Source: Lophius americanus
Lineage: Eukaryota; Chordata; Actinopteri; Lophiiformes; Lophiidae
NCBI GenBank assembly: GCA_037951165.1
Contig: JBBDHG010000061.1
Location: 791,501-855,500, forward strand
Direction: 5' to 3'
Length of the DNA: 64,000 bases
A program made the position numbers and the translations under genes. Shown here in pieces: positions 1 to 14,800 of this stretch; positions within the stretch are counted from its first letter, which is position 1, and each line of letters begins with the position of its first letter. The notes below the pieces were generated by a model. That model did not search any database, was not told the origin of the DNA, and saw nothing but the letters and a program-made list of their open reading frames with translations.

Positions 1-1480
1 TGGTCACAAGACTATATTTGTTGCTCTCATTTGCATCATCTCCCTCATCATGCAGCCGTTGTCTGAACAATGGGTGAGGAGTGTGAGCAGATAGACTGCG
101 CTTGGGCTGTAAATGTGTAGGTATGCCCTGGGGGAGTGTGTGCTTTCGTGCTCAAGTCGCCTTTGTGCAAGTAAACTTCTACAAAGGCTTCACTGCTGCC
201 TCTCCTGAAGCTTCTGTAGTGTAGTATATAGAGCATCTTTAAACTAGCAGGTTAAATAGATGCTGTAGGACGCAGTGGTCCCAAGCGAGGTCTATAATTG
301 GGAACCTCAGAGGAGAGGGGAATATTCAATGTGGGATGAATTAATTCCCTCCTTTTATACCATGCCTTGTTTAGGGCCTCTTTCTAATCTGGGCTGGTGT
401 GTTGTCGGAGTAAACTCGATCAATTCGCTTCACTTACAAAGAGATAGGAGAAATGGATATAATGAAATAAGACAATCAGAGAGCGTATACCTCCGCCATG
501 CACATATAGAGATGGCAACACAATGACACCACGTGTCCCTTACTCTGCCTCTGAATGGTCTGGAATGACACTGGCGTTTCTCATGTAGCACCTCACTGGA
601 AGAAGTTCGAAAAAGTGAGAAATCCTCTTCTGAATAAGCCTCAAGATAAAATCTAATTAAAATATGGTCAAATTTTTTTTTAGTTCTTCTGTTCCTATTT
701 CAAACAAAAATAAATCTCCAGGAGTAGTTTTTCAAAGTGGCATGCGTAAAAATGTTGAAAATACACTTAATTTTACACGATTAATTCAAAATGGCTACGT
801 TCCTGTTGGGTTTTAGTTTTAACTCGACCCAAAGAGACAATTTTGTAGCTTGTTAGAAGGTCAATAGGGAAACGTGCAATTCTTTAACTATTAGGGTTAG
901 TAAGATAGATTGAACTCAATGTGACATTAGTGAAACTAAAGTCCAAAAATGTGAAGTTCCTGGGCCAACATGTATGCATGCTGGTGCAGTGATGCGAAAA
1001 TGCTGACAACTGCTGCAGCAAATGTTTCTTTTCATTTGACGGCAAGACAATTCACTTGCAATAGATTAACATACTTAAAACTATTTAAGAGTCTTAGAGG
1101 GATTTGTATTAGACAGAGAAAACTGGAGAAACTTCAGTTCAAATAAAAGTCAAATAATACCTTATTAAAATTACGTTGTTCTTCCTGGTTCTTCAGAGGG
1201 AAGTATCTTAAATGCAAACAAGGTCATGTAATAATAATTTAGCATCCTTTGAAAACATTTGTCTTCCCCATAATGCCCCTGGTGGTTGAGAATTTTTTTT
1301 GTCCAGAATGTGACATAACGGTAAACTTCATTATTCTAATTTGCAACAGGGTTACTGGCTAAACTTGACCAATGACAGGTCAAGCTAAAACTCAACGACA
1401 TTATCCTGGTACACATTTGTACGTCATAAGCACTACTGTAGCTGACATCAGTAAAAACAACCGCCCACCAACCCACCCTC

Positions 1481-1553
1481 ACAACATACATACCATACAC
1501 AAACACATACACATTCATACACACACATATGCACACATACACACACACACAAA
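1481..1553. repeat. Imperfect (CA)n tract
   Basis: CATA/CACA-rich simple sequence. It creates spurious ORFs rich in His/Thr (+) and Val/Cys (-). Confidence 0.85.
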
Positions 1554-2204
1554 TTGCAGTTATGACGGTAATGAGCTCAACCCTGCAGTTGGTGTCACAT
1601 GACCGTTGTATTGCAGTAATCCGGTTATTGTCACATTGTGTGCCACTCTCGCCTTTAGTCTTTCTGAAGTTTGTCTCTCTTGTGCAAACACCACAGTCAC
1701 AGCCATGTTGATGTTGCTGTCTTTTCATTTCTGTCCTCAATTTTTCATGCACTGACCTTCTCATAACTTATTGCATGTTTCTGTTCCATTAACTCAGTGG
1801 TGCGCTCTCAGTTTGCTGGTTTCCATGACTACCATTTCCTGTATAGTGTAGCAGGCTGGTGATGAACTGCGTAGGTTAAGCCTGTGTTCATGTGGTGCAT
1901 GAGTGAATGTGCCAGCGTGTATGCGAGGCTCAGCTTTATGGAGCCTGTGCTATCACAAGTAATCATAGCGCAGCGGCCATTAAGCAACCAAACATATGCA
2001 CTTGATTTTAAAAGTATGGTGTCCTCTGAATAATGTTGTCTGGGAGGTCAGGGGCTGAATGTGTATTAATCAGTGTCTGTGTGCATCTGTGTGTCCTTGC
2101 AGAGTTATGCGTGCAGCCAAGACAGTAGAGGGGGCCATTTTTATGCCTACTGTATTCTGAGAGTGATTGAAGCTCAGTGAGGAGAGTTCTGCGCTCCTCA
2201 CATC

Positions 2205-2234
2205 AGAGAGAGAGAGAGAACAGAAGATTGTGTA

Positions 2235-2269
<35 letters not shown>
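2205..2269. repeat. (AG)n and (TG)16 microsatellites
   Basis: An AG tract (2205-2219) followed 17 bp later by a pure TG tract (2237-2269), intronic. Confidence 0.9.
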
Positions 2270-2271
<2 letters not shown>

Positions 2272-2582
2272 CCCTGTGTGCATGTGTGCTGAGAATAAGC
2301 AAGGTTTAGTTATTGCACTTTGTGTGGCCCCAGGCAGAAAGAATGCTTTTCTAACCACAATCAGCATCCACTAGAAGCCTCTCATACAGACAAAAGGTTA
2401 AATGCTTCATTTAATCACTCCCTCTTTTTGTTCTCTCTCCTCCCCTCCTTCTCCTCCTTTTCCCGATCCTCGTTCTTCCACCATCCACCTCCTCTTACAA
2501 TGGTCCCCTGCCTTTTCCTGGATGCCAAACATGCTCCATCTCTCCTCCCCTCTTCTACCCCCTCTTTTTTTCCCTCCTCCAG

Positions 2583-2814
2583 CTGGTCGGTGGTGAGTTT
2601 GACCTCGAGATGAACTTCATCATCCAGGAGGCAGAGAGCATCGGCTGCATGGTGGAGTTGCTTTCCCATTGCGAAGTGACATGCCAAGCCGAGATCTGGA
2701 GCATGTTCACCGCCATCCTCCGCAAGAGCGTACGCAACCTGCAGACCAGCACCGAGGTTGGCCTCATCCAGCAGGTGCTGCTCAAGATGAGCACTGTGGA
2801 TGACATGATTGCAG
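2583..2814 (+). CDS. nbea: nbea exon w1 (armadillo-like region start)
   Basis: Residues 1-77, beginning LVGGEFDLEMNFIIQEAES and including the near-invariant AILRKSVRNLQTSTEVG. It starts in phase 0 after ctcctccag. It ends in phase 1 at ATT GCA G before a GTGACT donor, which is weak, but the split codon is completed correctly by the next exon (D, then LLVDML). It corresponds to the second coding exon of mammalian NBEA. Confidence 0.93.
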
Positions 2815-5800
2815 GTGACTGTCCACTAAGAACAATGATAGAAAAAAAGAGTATGTTAAATCAGTATAATGGTAGCTTTCCATTCTCAGTATTCTATGCA
2901 TTGGCACACGGTGACCTTTTTTAAAAACCATCACTCAAAGGGGGCAAACCTCCTCCTCCAAGACACCAAGACAGAGACAATGTTTATATCGACCCCCAGA
3001 TAAACAGAAGAAAATGGTTGAATGGTTGAATGGTTGAATTACCAACAATGGTTTTCCTCAAAGTGTAGCCCAGTAACTTTTGCAGATGGATCACATTTTA
3101 TTCCTAACTAAATAGATTTTAACTACAATTAGTTACTATAGCATTATTATAGTATTTGTTATATCACTGTAGAAATATTTCTATGAGACCTCAAAATGTA
3201 AACCTGTGGAAGTAAGTGTGTAATATTTGTCTAATCATTGTAGGTATTAACCATGAAGTTAGAGGCAGAATTCCAACATGCAAAACCCATTAAAAATATT
3301 TACCATCCACGTTGGATGGTGATCCACGTTGCCAGCAACATCTCATGCACTGGTCCTATAGGCCATACCATACCTTTTCAAAAAATGTCATCAAACTCCA
3401 GAATTTTTGGGTAACCCCTCTAACAGTCAACCGCAACAATCATGACCCCTTTGGAGAAGGTCATTTTTACATTTCAATTATTCATGGCTATGTTAATGAT
3501 TTAAAATACTGATTTAGGTCACAGTTTTACTGCGCCACAAATATTGGAATAACAGGCACAAATCTCACATCATTTTTTTTTGTTGTATATATATATGGTG
3601 TTCGATGTTTTCTTTAGCTATTCCACTTATCTGTAATATATTCTTTTTGAGAAAAATAGGGGATATATTACAGATAATTGGAAAAATCTCATTTATTCTC
3701 TACCTACTCTAATTTCTCACAGGCACCTTTTAAAATTAGATTTGCGCTCAGAAAATTGCACAACTTCCCCAAATCCCAAAAGTCCCTCTTAATGCAAATA
3801 AGCTTGATCCAAAATCAAACTCATCCCCGTTTAACCATAATAAAAAAGAGCAGATTAGCCCCTATGAAAGCATGATTTGATTTGAATCTTCACCAAATTC
3901 AAAGTGAAGGGCAACGTTTTTTTCTTAAGATCTATGAATTATTCCCAGAGAAGCTAAAGGAAATTAAACATAAATGTAAAAATGCATTTTTTCACATTAA
4001 AGTAAATGTGGGAGAAAAAAAACAACTTTAATGTGGATCCATACTGAAATTGAAATTCAATTCTGGCCTATGACCGATCCTCACGCCACATTCCACACCA
4101 TGGTTATCTCACTCTACAGCTCTTGCATAATCCTGGCGACAAAACAACCTAAAGAACCGACAGTGGAGAGAACATGACGTCTGTGGATGGGGTATTCAGC
4201 AGTGGGTTTCATGGGCAGGCGAAAAATAATTGTTATATCATATAAAGAAAATAATCAGTCACACAGCAAGTGGTAGTATGAGGGCTGAGTGATATGTCCT
4301 TATATTAGTCACAAGACGTTCCCTATACCCGTTTTCAATAATCTTTTTAAAGAAATGACAAAATAGTAAACTCTTATTTTTGAAATTCTCTCACTCCAAA
4401 TAGCTGTTTAAAGTTTATGAAAATGTATTGCTCTCTGTGTATTCAGCTGGTACATTTCTGGTTGAGTTGGTGAAATAAGTGTTAGTTCATTATATTTTAT
4501 CTTGACTTGTTGTTCAACTACTCCACACTGCTGAAGTAGATCCCCATATTATAACTAACTCCTAAGAGTCAGATGCAATTTTACTTTTGCTCTCAGCAAC
4601 AGTCTCATGTTGCTGAGTTTATTTGTTTCATTTCAAGTGGTTCAAGTCGAGGACCCCGGCGATTTAGAGACAGGGAAGGAAAGGAACAGTGATTTCATGA
4701 CAAACCCAAACCTGAAGTGAATCAAGTCCATAAAACATTCATGCAAGGGAAACAGAAAATCCATAAAGTCAAACACAAGGAACACATCCCAAAACAAAAT
4801 GGCAAATATGAAATCCAGGAAACAGACAAAAGGCAAAAAATTAATAAAATTTGCACGGGACACAGAGGATTTGGAGATACTTGAACGAGAGATGACAGAA
4901 TCTAAAGAATATTGGCAGCACTATAGAGCAGTCAAAGAGCTCATACCTCCTCCAAGCAAATGAATGAATCCTGATTGGCTTCGCGATGGGTCATGGCATC
5001 TCCGTCGTATTATTTGTGACGGGCGTTGCCATAGCAGCTCTTGGGAAAGAAATAATAATAAAGGAAACTAGATGTATGTATAACTTTCTTGATAAACCTC
5101 AAAATTGAAACAAACAGTACTCATCCAGGGTGTCCTGTCACATATCAGCGGCTACAGATAATGGAAGGGTGGATGTATGAAGAAAGGAGAGGACAATTTT
5201 TGGATATACTTTTTCGAGAGATTTGCCCGGTGGAGAATCAGTATCAGTTTATCATTATACTATACTCATGAACTGCAATAAAATATTAAATATTCATATT
5301 ATTTTACACTTTTAATTATTAATTAAAAATGTCTTAAATAACATCACTTTTGATCATTACCATTAATTATGAATTTATGTATTATATGTTCCAATGTAGA
5401 CACTTTGCTCAGAAACTTGCTATGTGGATGAATCTTCATTGCACAGTTAATAATTGATAGATTATAGGATCTGAGGTAGAAACGACTACATTCCCCCAAA
5501 AATATGCAGCCTTTCCAAATCTCACTCCTATTATGTTATTTCAGACAAAACTATCAATAGAAATTTTTTTGAAAAGACAAAAATGTGTGCGCTGTGATTT
5601 ATATGGGGGGCTTGAGTACAAATGAAAACATACACAACTCTTGCTTTTTATGATCATGTTGACCTTGACTTTCCCTTAATGATGCCTTGAAGTTAATATC
5701 CTCTCCTTCCATCCCCCAACCGTCCTCACTGTCCTACCTACCGCCACAGGATAAAGTGCTTTATGACTTTGATGACATATGGCTGCTCGCCACAGCAGAG

Positions 5801-8800
5801 CACACGCTGCTTTAACCAATTTAGTACCAAATTTCACACAGTCCCTTTCTCACGCATCTAAAATCGACAGGATTTGAAATGATCTACATGGATTGATTGT
5901 ACCGAAACCACAGCTTGGAGGGTTTGAGTGTCGGTCATAGTGTATTGTCTTTTCCTCTCATTCCAAGTGAGCGAGCCTCCCTTGTTACTTGCTAATCGGG
6001 CAGGCCTAATGGGAAAGAGGAGCGTCTGTAAGCGGATTGCCTCACTCTGTTAGGACTGTTATATTGTCATGCCATATTCTCAGTGATCTCTGGTGATTGT
6101 GTTTAGCCAAGGTCAATGAGTCAGGAAGGTCGTTCTGACCAAACACTGCTTACGTTTGAATTATGTGCTAATATATTCAGAGGTATATGTTTTTCTAGCT
6201 TTGCTCATTTAGTATTTTTTAGAAATTCCATTTCCCCTTTTGCAGACGTAGGGGATTTATGTTATTGCTGTTAGAATCGGAGTAAATTTAAAAAGTAGTT
6301 TTTCTTGCTGAGAGTTAAAACCCTTTAATGTCCTGCACAACTGTTTGGATGAAGATACTTTGAGTCACTATTTCTGATTTAAAAATGTGCGTCACTTGAC
6401 TGAACCTATTTATGATAGGAACCAGTGGCAGGATGTATTAACTAAAGAGTAAGGGGCCAAGGAGGGTGCCCTAAATGAGTAAAACCATGTCAAAGGGGCT
6501 GCTGAGTAAGAAGCATTAACCATGCTTACTGAAAAAGTGTCATTTAATAAATGGAATTTTTTTCCCCAGACTATTAAAGCATGTGAGGACTTAGTAAACA
6601 GTATTATGTAACTTAATATAACTGAAAAGAAAGTCTAATATGGGTCATCTAGTTTTCTGAAAACATTCTTTACCAAAAGGTTGAGCTATTCTAATTAAAA
6701 CTGACTTTTTTCCCATCAGCGTCATCATTAAATAATCTACCAATCAGATTTTTTTACCGCTTAAAAATAATCTTTAGCAAACATTTTGTAATTTTGTGGT
6801 AAATTTAGAGTGTCTAAGATATCAAATTATTAAATTTCCCAAAGAAATAAAATATGCAAAGAAAATATTGTCCACATTTTATTTTTCTCGGTGAGGATAT
6901 AAAAACATTTTATGGAGAAGTTTTATACTACCCATATTGTCTATATATCAAGGTAGAAATTAAAACCAGCACACAAACCAGCAAACAATTAGCTTAGCCA
7001 AGCATGAAGACTTTGGAAGGAGGGGTAAACAGTTAGTGGCTTGGCCAAGATAAATATTTATTCTGTTTTATTTATACATTTACCAGTTTTTTTTGTAAAG
7101 TGATGGGTATCAGAGCCATCTGTTTCCACATGCTCAAAGTCCCACAGCTAATCTGAGGAAACCAAGTGCAGCTTCATATTTGGTGTATTAACTTGAGAAT
7201 ATGTGGAGTTCATATGTCAAAAGAAATGATAAAGATAAATGAGCATACATTAACAAGTGCCATGTAGAGAACAAGCTAGCATGGCACCGGTTTCAATATC
7301 CGCAACATTTGTTTAGCTTTTCGCTGCACTTACCACCAATTGTGTCATTGTGTTCACCCCCATATTACCGGACGTGTTTCCATCTATGCAAATGTTGCAA
7401 CAATTACACTATGATTCGTAAATTTGTTTGTTTAACCAATGCTGTGCATGAAAACTCTTCTTGAGTTTTCGAGGTTGTGAAAACATCGGAGTAGCCCTGA
7501 GAACCTGAATGCAACACTTTCTTTCTAAATACCTCATCATTTCTATCAGAGATGTGTCAATGAATCATTCAAACTCAGTTTTCTCCTGTCTGTTTTTATC
7601 TCAGATCTCCTGGTGGACATGCTGGGAGTCATGGCCAGTTATAGCATCACAGTAAAAGAGCTGAAGCTGCTCTTCAGTATGCTGAGGGGAGACAACGGGA
7701 TCTGGGTGAGTTAAGAGAACGAAGGAGGTGATTAGTTTGAGGTGGTGTGTGACTGGATGTTTCTCAAGTTCTCGCTTAAGGGATTTTTTTTTCATATAAA
7801 AATTCACACTGTGATCAGTGGGAAACATATTTTTAATAAATTATTCTTCACATTAATTTACATTAAAAATGCTGATATCACGTTTGTTTAATGATGGATT
7901 CTGTGGCTTTTTTGATTTTTCAGTTTCAGTGTAGAATTAAAAGTAACACTTTACCGTAGGTTAACTCTTAATTCCTAAATTAATATATAATTTCTTTTCT
8001 TGTTTTACAAAAAACAAGTACACTTTCACATGAACCCAACCTTTCTGCCAGAAATTTGAAATTTATATTGTCTTTGATGTTTGACTATGTTATTAAGTAC
8101 TAAATTAATTTTGCACATTTTTAACCACAGCATGAGTTTCTGTCTATTGTCTATTGGAAGTTCAATTTGATTTTCAAGCTCATGTTTAACATTTTCTTCT
8201 GTTGTAATCAACATTATATATAACAAAGGGCTGAATTTGGGAACAACAGAGTTATAATTCAGCGGAATCCACTCTGGCCACACCATTCCATGTATTCACA
8301 CCATCTATAACCACCCTCTTTGATTACTGAACACCAACCTTCTAATATGGAGTAAAGGCCTTGCTCAAAGACTCATTTGATTCTTATTCCCATCTATCAG
8401 ACTCCGTCTCATCTGTAACTTTCTCTATCCTTGCACAGTCTGCCAGACACGTCGCCTCTTGTCTGCTTCCAAATTTTGTGGGTTTTTTCGTGACTGTGGG
8501 CAGTTGACTGTAAAATATTTTGTTCCTTATACCATCTGCCTTGCTTATACGTCACTGCTTCAGGGTTTCAGACGATAGGACACATTCTTACAATGTTAAT
8601 TAGTGAACAGAAGTAAAACCTAGTTATATTAGTTATAGTTTATCCTTTTAATTAGTCAATTAAATTGTTTTCTGTTTCAAAGAAACCCTAAGAGAAATGC
8701 ACCAATCAGTTGCTGATGTCATGCTTTTCCAGGACTATGACATGTTTACTTAAAATACTTGTCAATGCTATTGATTCACTAGTTGAGATTCATGAGTGCT

Positions 8801-11800
8801 CAGTTGAAACGGCGTGTCGTCCTCAGCTTAACGGCTACATGTAGTTCACTGATCGGTCACTGGGTTCAGATGACGCAGAGCGAGTGTTTTAAAACCAAAC
8901 TGATGGATTTGGAGGATATACCTCCTGCTTGCAGGGTTAAGGACATTTTATTTTTCTGGGTGGGATGTCCAGGTTTGCAACTAATTTAATGTCAAAACAA
9001 TAAAAACTGTTAACTTTTAAACAATTATCAGATAAATAGAACGTTTTTCATAAATATGTATCTTTATATTTGTGAAAAAGAGAATTCTGAGAGAAAAAAA
9101 AAATTCTGGCAAATAATAATTATTTTTTTATTTACAAAGTAGAGACTACTTTACTGCATTGAAAATGTGATCTTATTTTAAGAACACAAATTGAGCCTGT
9201 GTGTAAAATTTAGGGGTATATAAATGAAATATAGCATCCATGCCTATGTTTTTTACTAGTTTATAATATATTTATAATAAGATATATTAGATATTTAGAT
9301 ATAGAGAGAGAGCAGAGGCACAAAGAAGCAGCCATTATTTGATGCCATGTTTGTACAGTAGAATTAACACACAAAACTAACTTAAAGTCATCTAATAGTG
9401 AAAATAAAACTAGTATTACAATTTTTACCACAAATTAGAGCCAATGAAAAAAATATTATTAGACACTGGACCGAGACCAAATGGCAGACTCAGTCATGTG
9501 ACTCCAGATAGGAATTGCAAGACAATAATAATATCAGAGCAACGTTTCACTGTAAACAGGAATCAATAATGCAGCAAACAGGAAACAGCTCTGTGATGCT
9601 CCCAGTCTGCAGAGAAGAGATATGACATCACATAGGAACAACATGACACTTAGGCATCAGTTGTTATCATCTTGTGCTCTGAATTTTACTGTTAAAAATA
9701 ATGATAATAATTACAATGATAATAATAATAATGTAACCTTTATTAATCACAATTTAGTCATACACAAAACAACAACAAAGTAACTGTCCCTAGGGAGCAG
9801 TGGGGATCCTCTGAAGCCTCCGGGGATAATTATGAATCCTTTACTTCCATAAACAACCCTGACACAAGTCTGTCGGTGAAATTCTGTCTACTTGGTATCT
9901 TGTAAATCAGCTCTGATACATTTATGAAGTTAGAAAGCATCATTATCAGCTTCACTATAAATATTAATATATAATATCTAACAGGCTATGATTGAATACC
10001 TTAGACTTTGCAGAGTTGTGGCTGGAACCTGTCTCACTTTCCTGCCCTGTTGTGTATTCATATCTCTGTTTGCATCAGAGTCGCTGTCATAAGTCTCTAG
10101 TGAGTTTTCAAATTCTTCGCCCTGCTGCTGGACTTAATCGCTGTTTAACAAATTTATCAAATGAACAAAACTCTATCCACGTTTCTTCCTTCTCATGGAA
10201 ACCACATGTCTTCTATTCTTTCGATAGAAAAGTTTGTGATACACTGTAGCCCCTGTCGACACTGAGGGACTTTATTTACCAAAACTTTTACACAAAGACA
10301 GATTGCATTAGCAGAATCTCATCCTCCTCTTGGGAGTGTTCACAATCAAGGCTGGGCATTTAAGCAAACAACGCTACGCTAACTTTGCTCCTGCAGTCTC
10401 TCGTTGAAAGTGGAGACTGCAGAGATTACAAAGGAGCTTCAGTCAACCCACACATCAAACAAATCATGATTCATTTTTACTGATCAATATACACTCACAT
10501 CTGTAATGTTAAAAACTATCTGATTTGTATGTGTTTATTTTGACACCCCTACGATATACCATTTGTAAATATATTTATCTAAAGGCGACCTTAATACGTG
10601 ACGGGCCAATCAGTGCGCAGAAAATCATTCTGACATTTGGAGGCAACCTTCTATTGTTGGATCGGGGGGTGGGGATGAGCTCAGATGGTGTATTGGTGAC
10701 ATCAGTTTTGGACTGACAGAAGCTTTTTAATCAAAATGCATTGATTTTTAAATGATTATTTGTATTTATGAATCGAACAGTTTGTTACTGAAACTTTGTT
10801 TAGTTGGTAGTCTATTCAGTTTAGGTACAGAATTATCTCCATGCCTTGACAGCTGCTGGCGGTTACTAGCTCACGTCAATACACCCTTGTCCTCGTCAAT
10901 CTCCCTTCTACTCAGGCTCCAGGACAACCGCTATCAACAAGCCCTATTCACTGATCAGTGTTCCACAGCAAGGCCACCATCCATCCCCTCAGCCCTATCT
11001 CCATATTTCCTCTGCCCAATAACTATCCCCACCCATTCCACCTCGCCCCTATTTCACTGGGGGTTTTTTTCAACTTCACCTCCCCCAGCAGCTCTCTCCA
11101 AAGAAAGATCGATTTAAGGGTTGCTATGGTATTGATGTAGTGTTAATCTAGAGAGGGCAGAGGTGATTGAAGAGTTATTGATCCTGTGTGGGTGAGATGT
11201 GATGTCACACCATGTTTTTTTTTTTCAAGAGTCTCACCACTGTGACTCTTATTGTCAGCATCGGTCACATGATAATAATCCCTTTCTCCCCTCTCCTCTC
11301 CTCTCCTCTCCTCTCCTCTCCTCTCCTCTCCTTTCCTCCTCCTTCTACTGTACTCTCATCCAGCCAAGACATGCTATCAAGCTCTTGTCGGTGCTGAACC
11401 AGATGCCTCAGAGACACGGTCCTGATACCTTCTTCAACTTTCCAGGACGCAGTGCAGCGGTGAGACGAAACCATGGAAAAATACAAAAAAACACTGAAAA
11501 TTTGTTAATTGTACATTCAAATTACTAAGTTTTTTATTACTGATATTCTTTGTTGTATTTAAATTTTGGTTTGCCCTTTGAGGCATTAGTGCACAGTATG
11601 ACTGAGTAACATGTTGAAACATCCTTCCCCAGGCCATAGCATTACCGCCAATCGCTAAATGGCCTTACCAGAACGGATTCACTATCAATACTTGGTTCAG
11701 ACAGGATCCACTCAACAACATAAATGTGGATAAAGATAAACCGTACCTCTATTGGTAAGTAGAATGCTTTTCATTTGGCCTATACGTAAAATTTACTTGA

Positions 11801-14800
11801 TTGTTAGCAGATAGTGGGACTGAATATCATCGTTTTTTTTTGGCAAGCGCAGCCACAGAAGAGTGTAATAGCAGATCAGTCAAAACATCCGTGGCAAACA
11901 TACGATTTTGTGACTATTTTCCTCGTTCACTTACAGAACGACCTTGAAGAAATTCTTGCTTTTCTACTTAAGGTGGTTCATAAAAAAGCACAACTTCAGG
12001 AAATGTTACAATTTATGTATCAGGGTTGTTTCCTCTGTGACTTTCTGTTTAAAAAAGGAAGAACTGAACTGAACATGAGCGGGGCAGGTGAAGGAGGCTG
12101 TGCTGTACTTGATGAGAACGTATGAGAGCAGACTGTAAAACCATCATGTTTTTGCTCCGCATCTTCATCTTCCACATTAGCTGTCAACCGATTGGTGGGA
12201 AAGTGATGGAATACTAAAGTACAGATGATGGTTTTACCGTCTGATTAACTCAAGATGTTGAGACAAGCTTTTTTTTTATCAGTTTATCAGGAGTATTAAT
12301 ACGCACAATAGATTTTGGTTTCATTTGACATATCTCTTAAATGATGTCATTGTATCAGAAAAATTCTTCAAATTCTTGGTTCCAAACCAAAAGATTTTCA
12401 CTTTACAATTATATGAAACAATGAAAAAGCAACACCTCTTCAAATTTTGGTCAGTGAAGTTTTGACATTGTTGTTTTATTAATTACTAAATCCCTGCTTC
12501 GGCAAACCAGGTGATAAACATTTAAATCTTGACAACATGTTCCTGATGTTTTAATCTACATCAGGAAAATCCTCCCACTTGGATTATGCTACTCGTTGCG
12601 CTCCACTGAAGCTCGCTGGGGTGTTGTATTCTTCATTTGTTAGTGTTGAAAGTGTGAGCCGTTAAGCACCATGAATTTTCATTTACTTTGACCTTTTACT
12701 TAATTGACCTCCTCTACTCTGCTCCTTGGCTTCTTCCCCCTAACTACTCACTCGGAGCACAAAAGTTTTGTGAAAGCGTGAGGGAGTGAGTTGTGTACAG
12801 GAAGAACTAAACACATCCATTTTCTATGGATAAATTCATAGAAATGAACCCCACCTCATGAAACGTGTCAGGGTGTATAACTGTTTCCTGTGTAATCATT
12901 TGCCAGGTTGTCATGGCAAGTGAGGATTGAGTAAGGGAGGGTGCCCTCCTCTTTTTCTCTGGCCGAGCTCTTATCATCCTCCCTCGAATGTAGCTGGTAC
13001 TCCAGCTACCTGTGTTTCACAACAGGCTTCCAAGCTTTCAGGAAGGCAGTGATAAGGCACTGAACGCACTCCTCACACATACCAGGGATCCATTTGAGAA
13101 GGATTTATACCCGCTTTCTGGCTCTGCTGTTATGTGATCCATCTCAGCCTTTTTTAACCTCTGTTGTGAAGAGGCTTGGACGTGTGAGGTGGGATGGGTT
13201 CTACATAGATGTTTTCACCTGAATATGAGAAACAGTATGGAGAAATTGAAAGGACGGGGATTATAGCTTTTCCACAAACCTGTGTAATCAGCGACACCTG
13301 GGGTTGCAAAAATGAAAAAATATTTCTATTTCTAATTATTTTGTCTCATGCTTCTTTCTTCCTGCTTTGTTGTGGCTTAAATTGTGTGAGCGAGAATATG
13401 TGAGCGTTAAAGGTGCCAGCTTGTGTTTTGAGGCTTTTAAGGCAAATGTACCTGTGACTTCCTTCCTTTGATGTATTTTATCTTTTCCAGAAAATATACA
13501 TTTTTATTTACAAAAAAAAAGGTTAAAATATAATTATTTGGTTTGCTTTCACGTCTGAATGTATAATGCGTCCGCACTGGTGGTAAATGTGTTGGAGGAT
13601 TTTTACTTTCAAGTTGTTTGTCCCAGTGTTTTGAAGAATGTATATTTTTCACAAAAGGTTGGAAGTACCAATTTTATTTTGGTGGTTAAAGACTAAAAAG
13701 CTTTAGAACCCCTACACTAACCATGGCAATAACCCCACACAGATGACTGCAAGAATAAAATTATGAATTGATGACATTTTATATCTGAAACGTCAGATGA
13801 TAACTCAAGTGAGACATCATAACATTCTGCAAAAATGCAGCAACAATACTGGAATTGGTGAACATATTCTGCTCATGGGTGGACACCAAATTACTGAAAT
13901 CTTTGTGTGGGACACATCCTCATTTTAAAATACATAGCTTCTTCTTCTGTCACCTTCATTGACCAAGCATGAAAAAAGTAATTAAGGCATTTGACATATT
14001 TGACTTTGATTTTGTTTCTCTCGATGAACCTGCACAGTAGCAGACACAGCAGCAGTAGTTCACCTCAAACTCATTGGTTTTATCAATTCCACCGATCAGC
14101 CATAACATTATGAAAAAAAGTAATGTTATAAAATAACCATAAAATAAGCCTGCCTTATTTGTGTAGTTCCTGGGTTTAGCCATCAAAACTTCTCCGCGTG
14201 CACAGTGTTTTCTGAAACCTTTCTATTAAAACCAGCATTAATGGTACCAGCAATTTCTGCTACAGTAGCTGTTCTGTAAGATTGGACAACATAAATGTGG
14301 ATTAGCCGTCACTCCCCCCAATTTTCAGTGAGCCTGAAACCAAAAACACCCAACAAGACCAGCAGTTTTGGAGAAGCTCTCACGCAGTTGTGTAGTTTGG
14401 TCTATGTCAACGTCCCACAGATCTTAACAGTTGTACGTTTTTTCCTGGTTCCCAAACATCAACTATAAGGGAGAAAATGTACGAGATAATCAGTATAATT
14501 ATCTCATTACCACTGCACAAGTTGATGTGCAGTGGTAATGAGATAATTGTACTGATTATCTCGCTACCACTGCAACGACATAATCAGTAAAATTCTTCAA
14601 TCAAGGTTTAGAGGTTGTAATGTTATGGCTGATCATACATCCATACAATACTGGGCTTCGTCAAACCATGTGACATAGCTCTTCTGGACAGTCTTTCATT
14701 GTAATTAATTAACTAGAAATCATACGTGTCAATATACACATAAGTTTGTGTTATCCAATAAAAGGCTTTTACCTATAATCCTTAAAAAACATGGATGTCA

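Larger units (their letters stand above)
1..2582. other. Intron upstream of the first visible exon
   Basis: AT-rich non-coding sequence that ends in a long pyrimidine tract (about 2405-2580) and the acceptor AG at 2581-2582. It carries an imperfect CA repeat (1481-1553) and an AG/TG microsatellite pair (2205-2269). The short ORFs here are repeat-driven or lack splice context. I see no glycine-rich first exon of neurobeachin, so that exon must lie further left. Confidence 0.8.

Noticed and set aside
1..2582. First nbea exon (glycine-rich N-terminus) in this stretch
   Set aside because: No GC-rich, glycine-coding segment or suitable donor is present; the region looks purely intronic.
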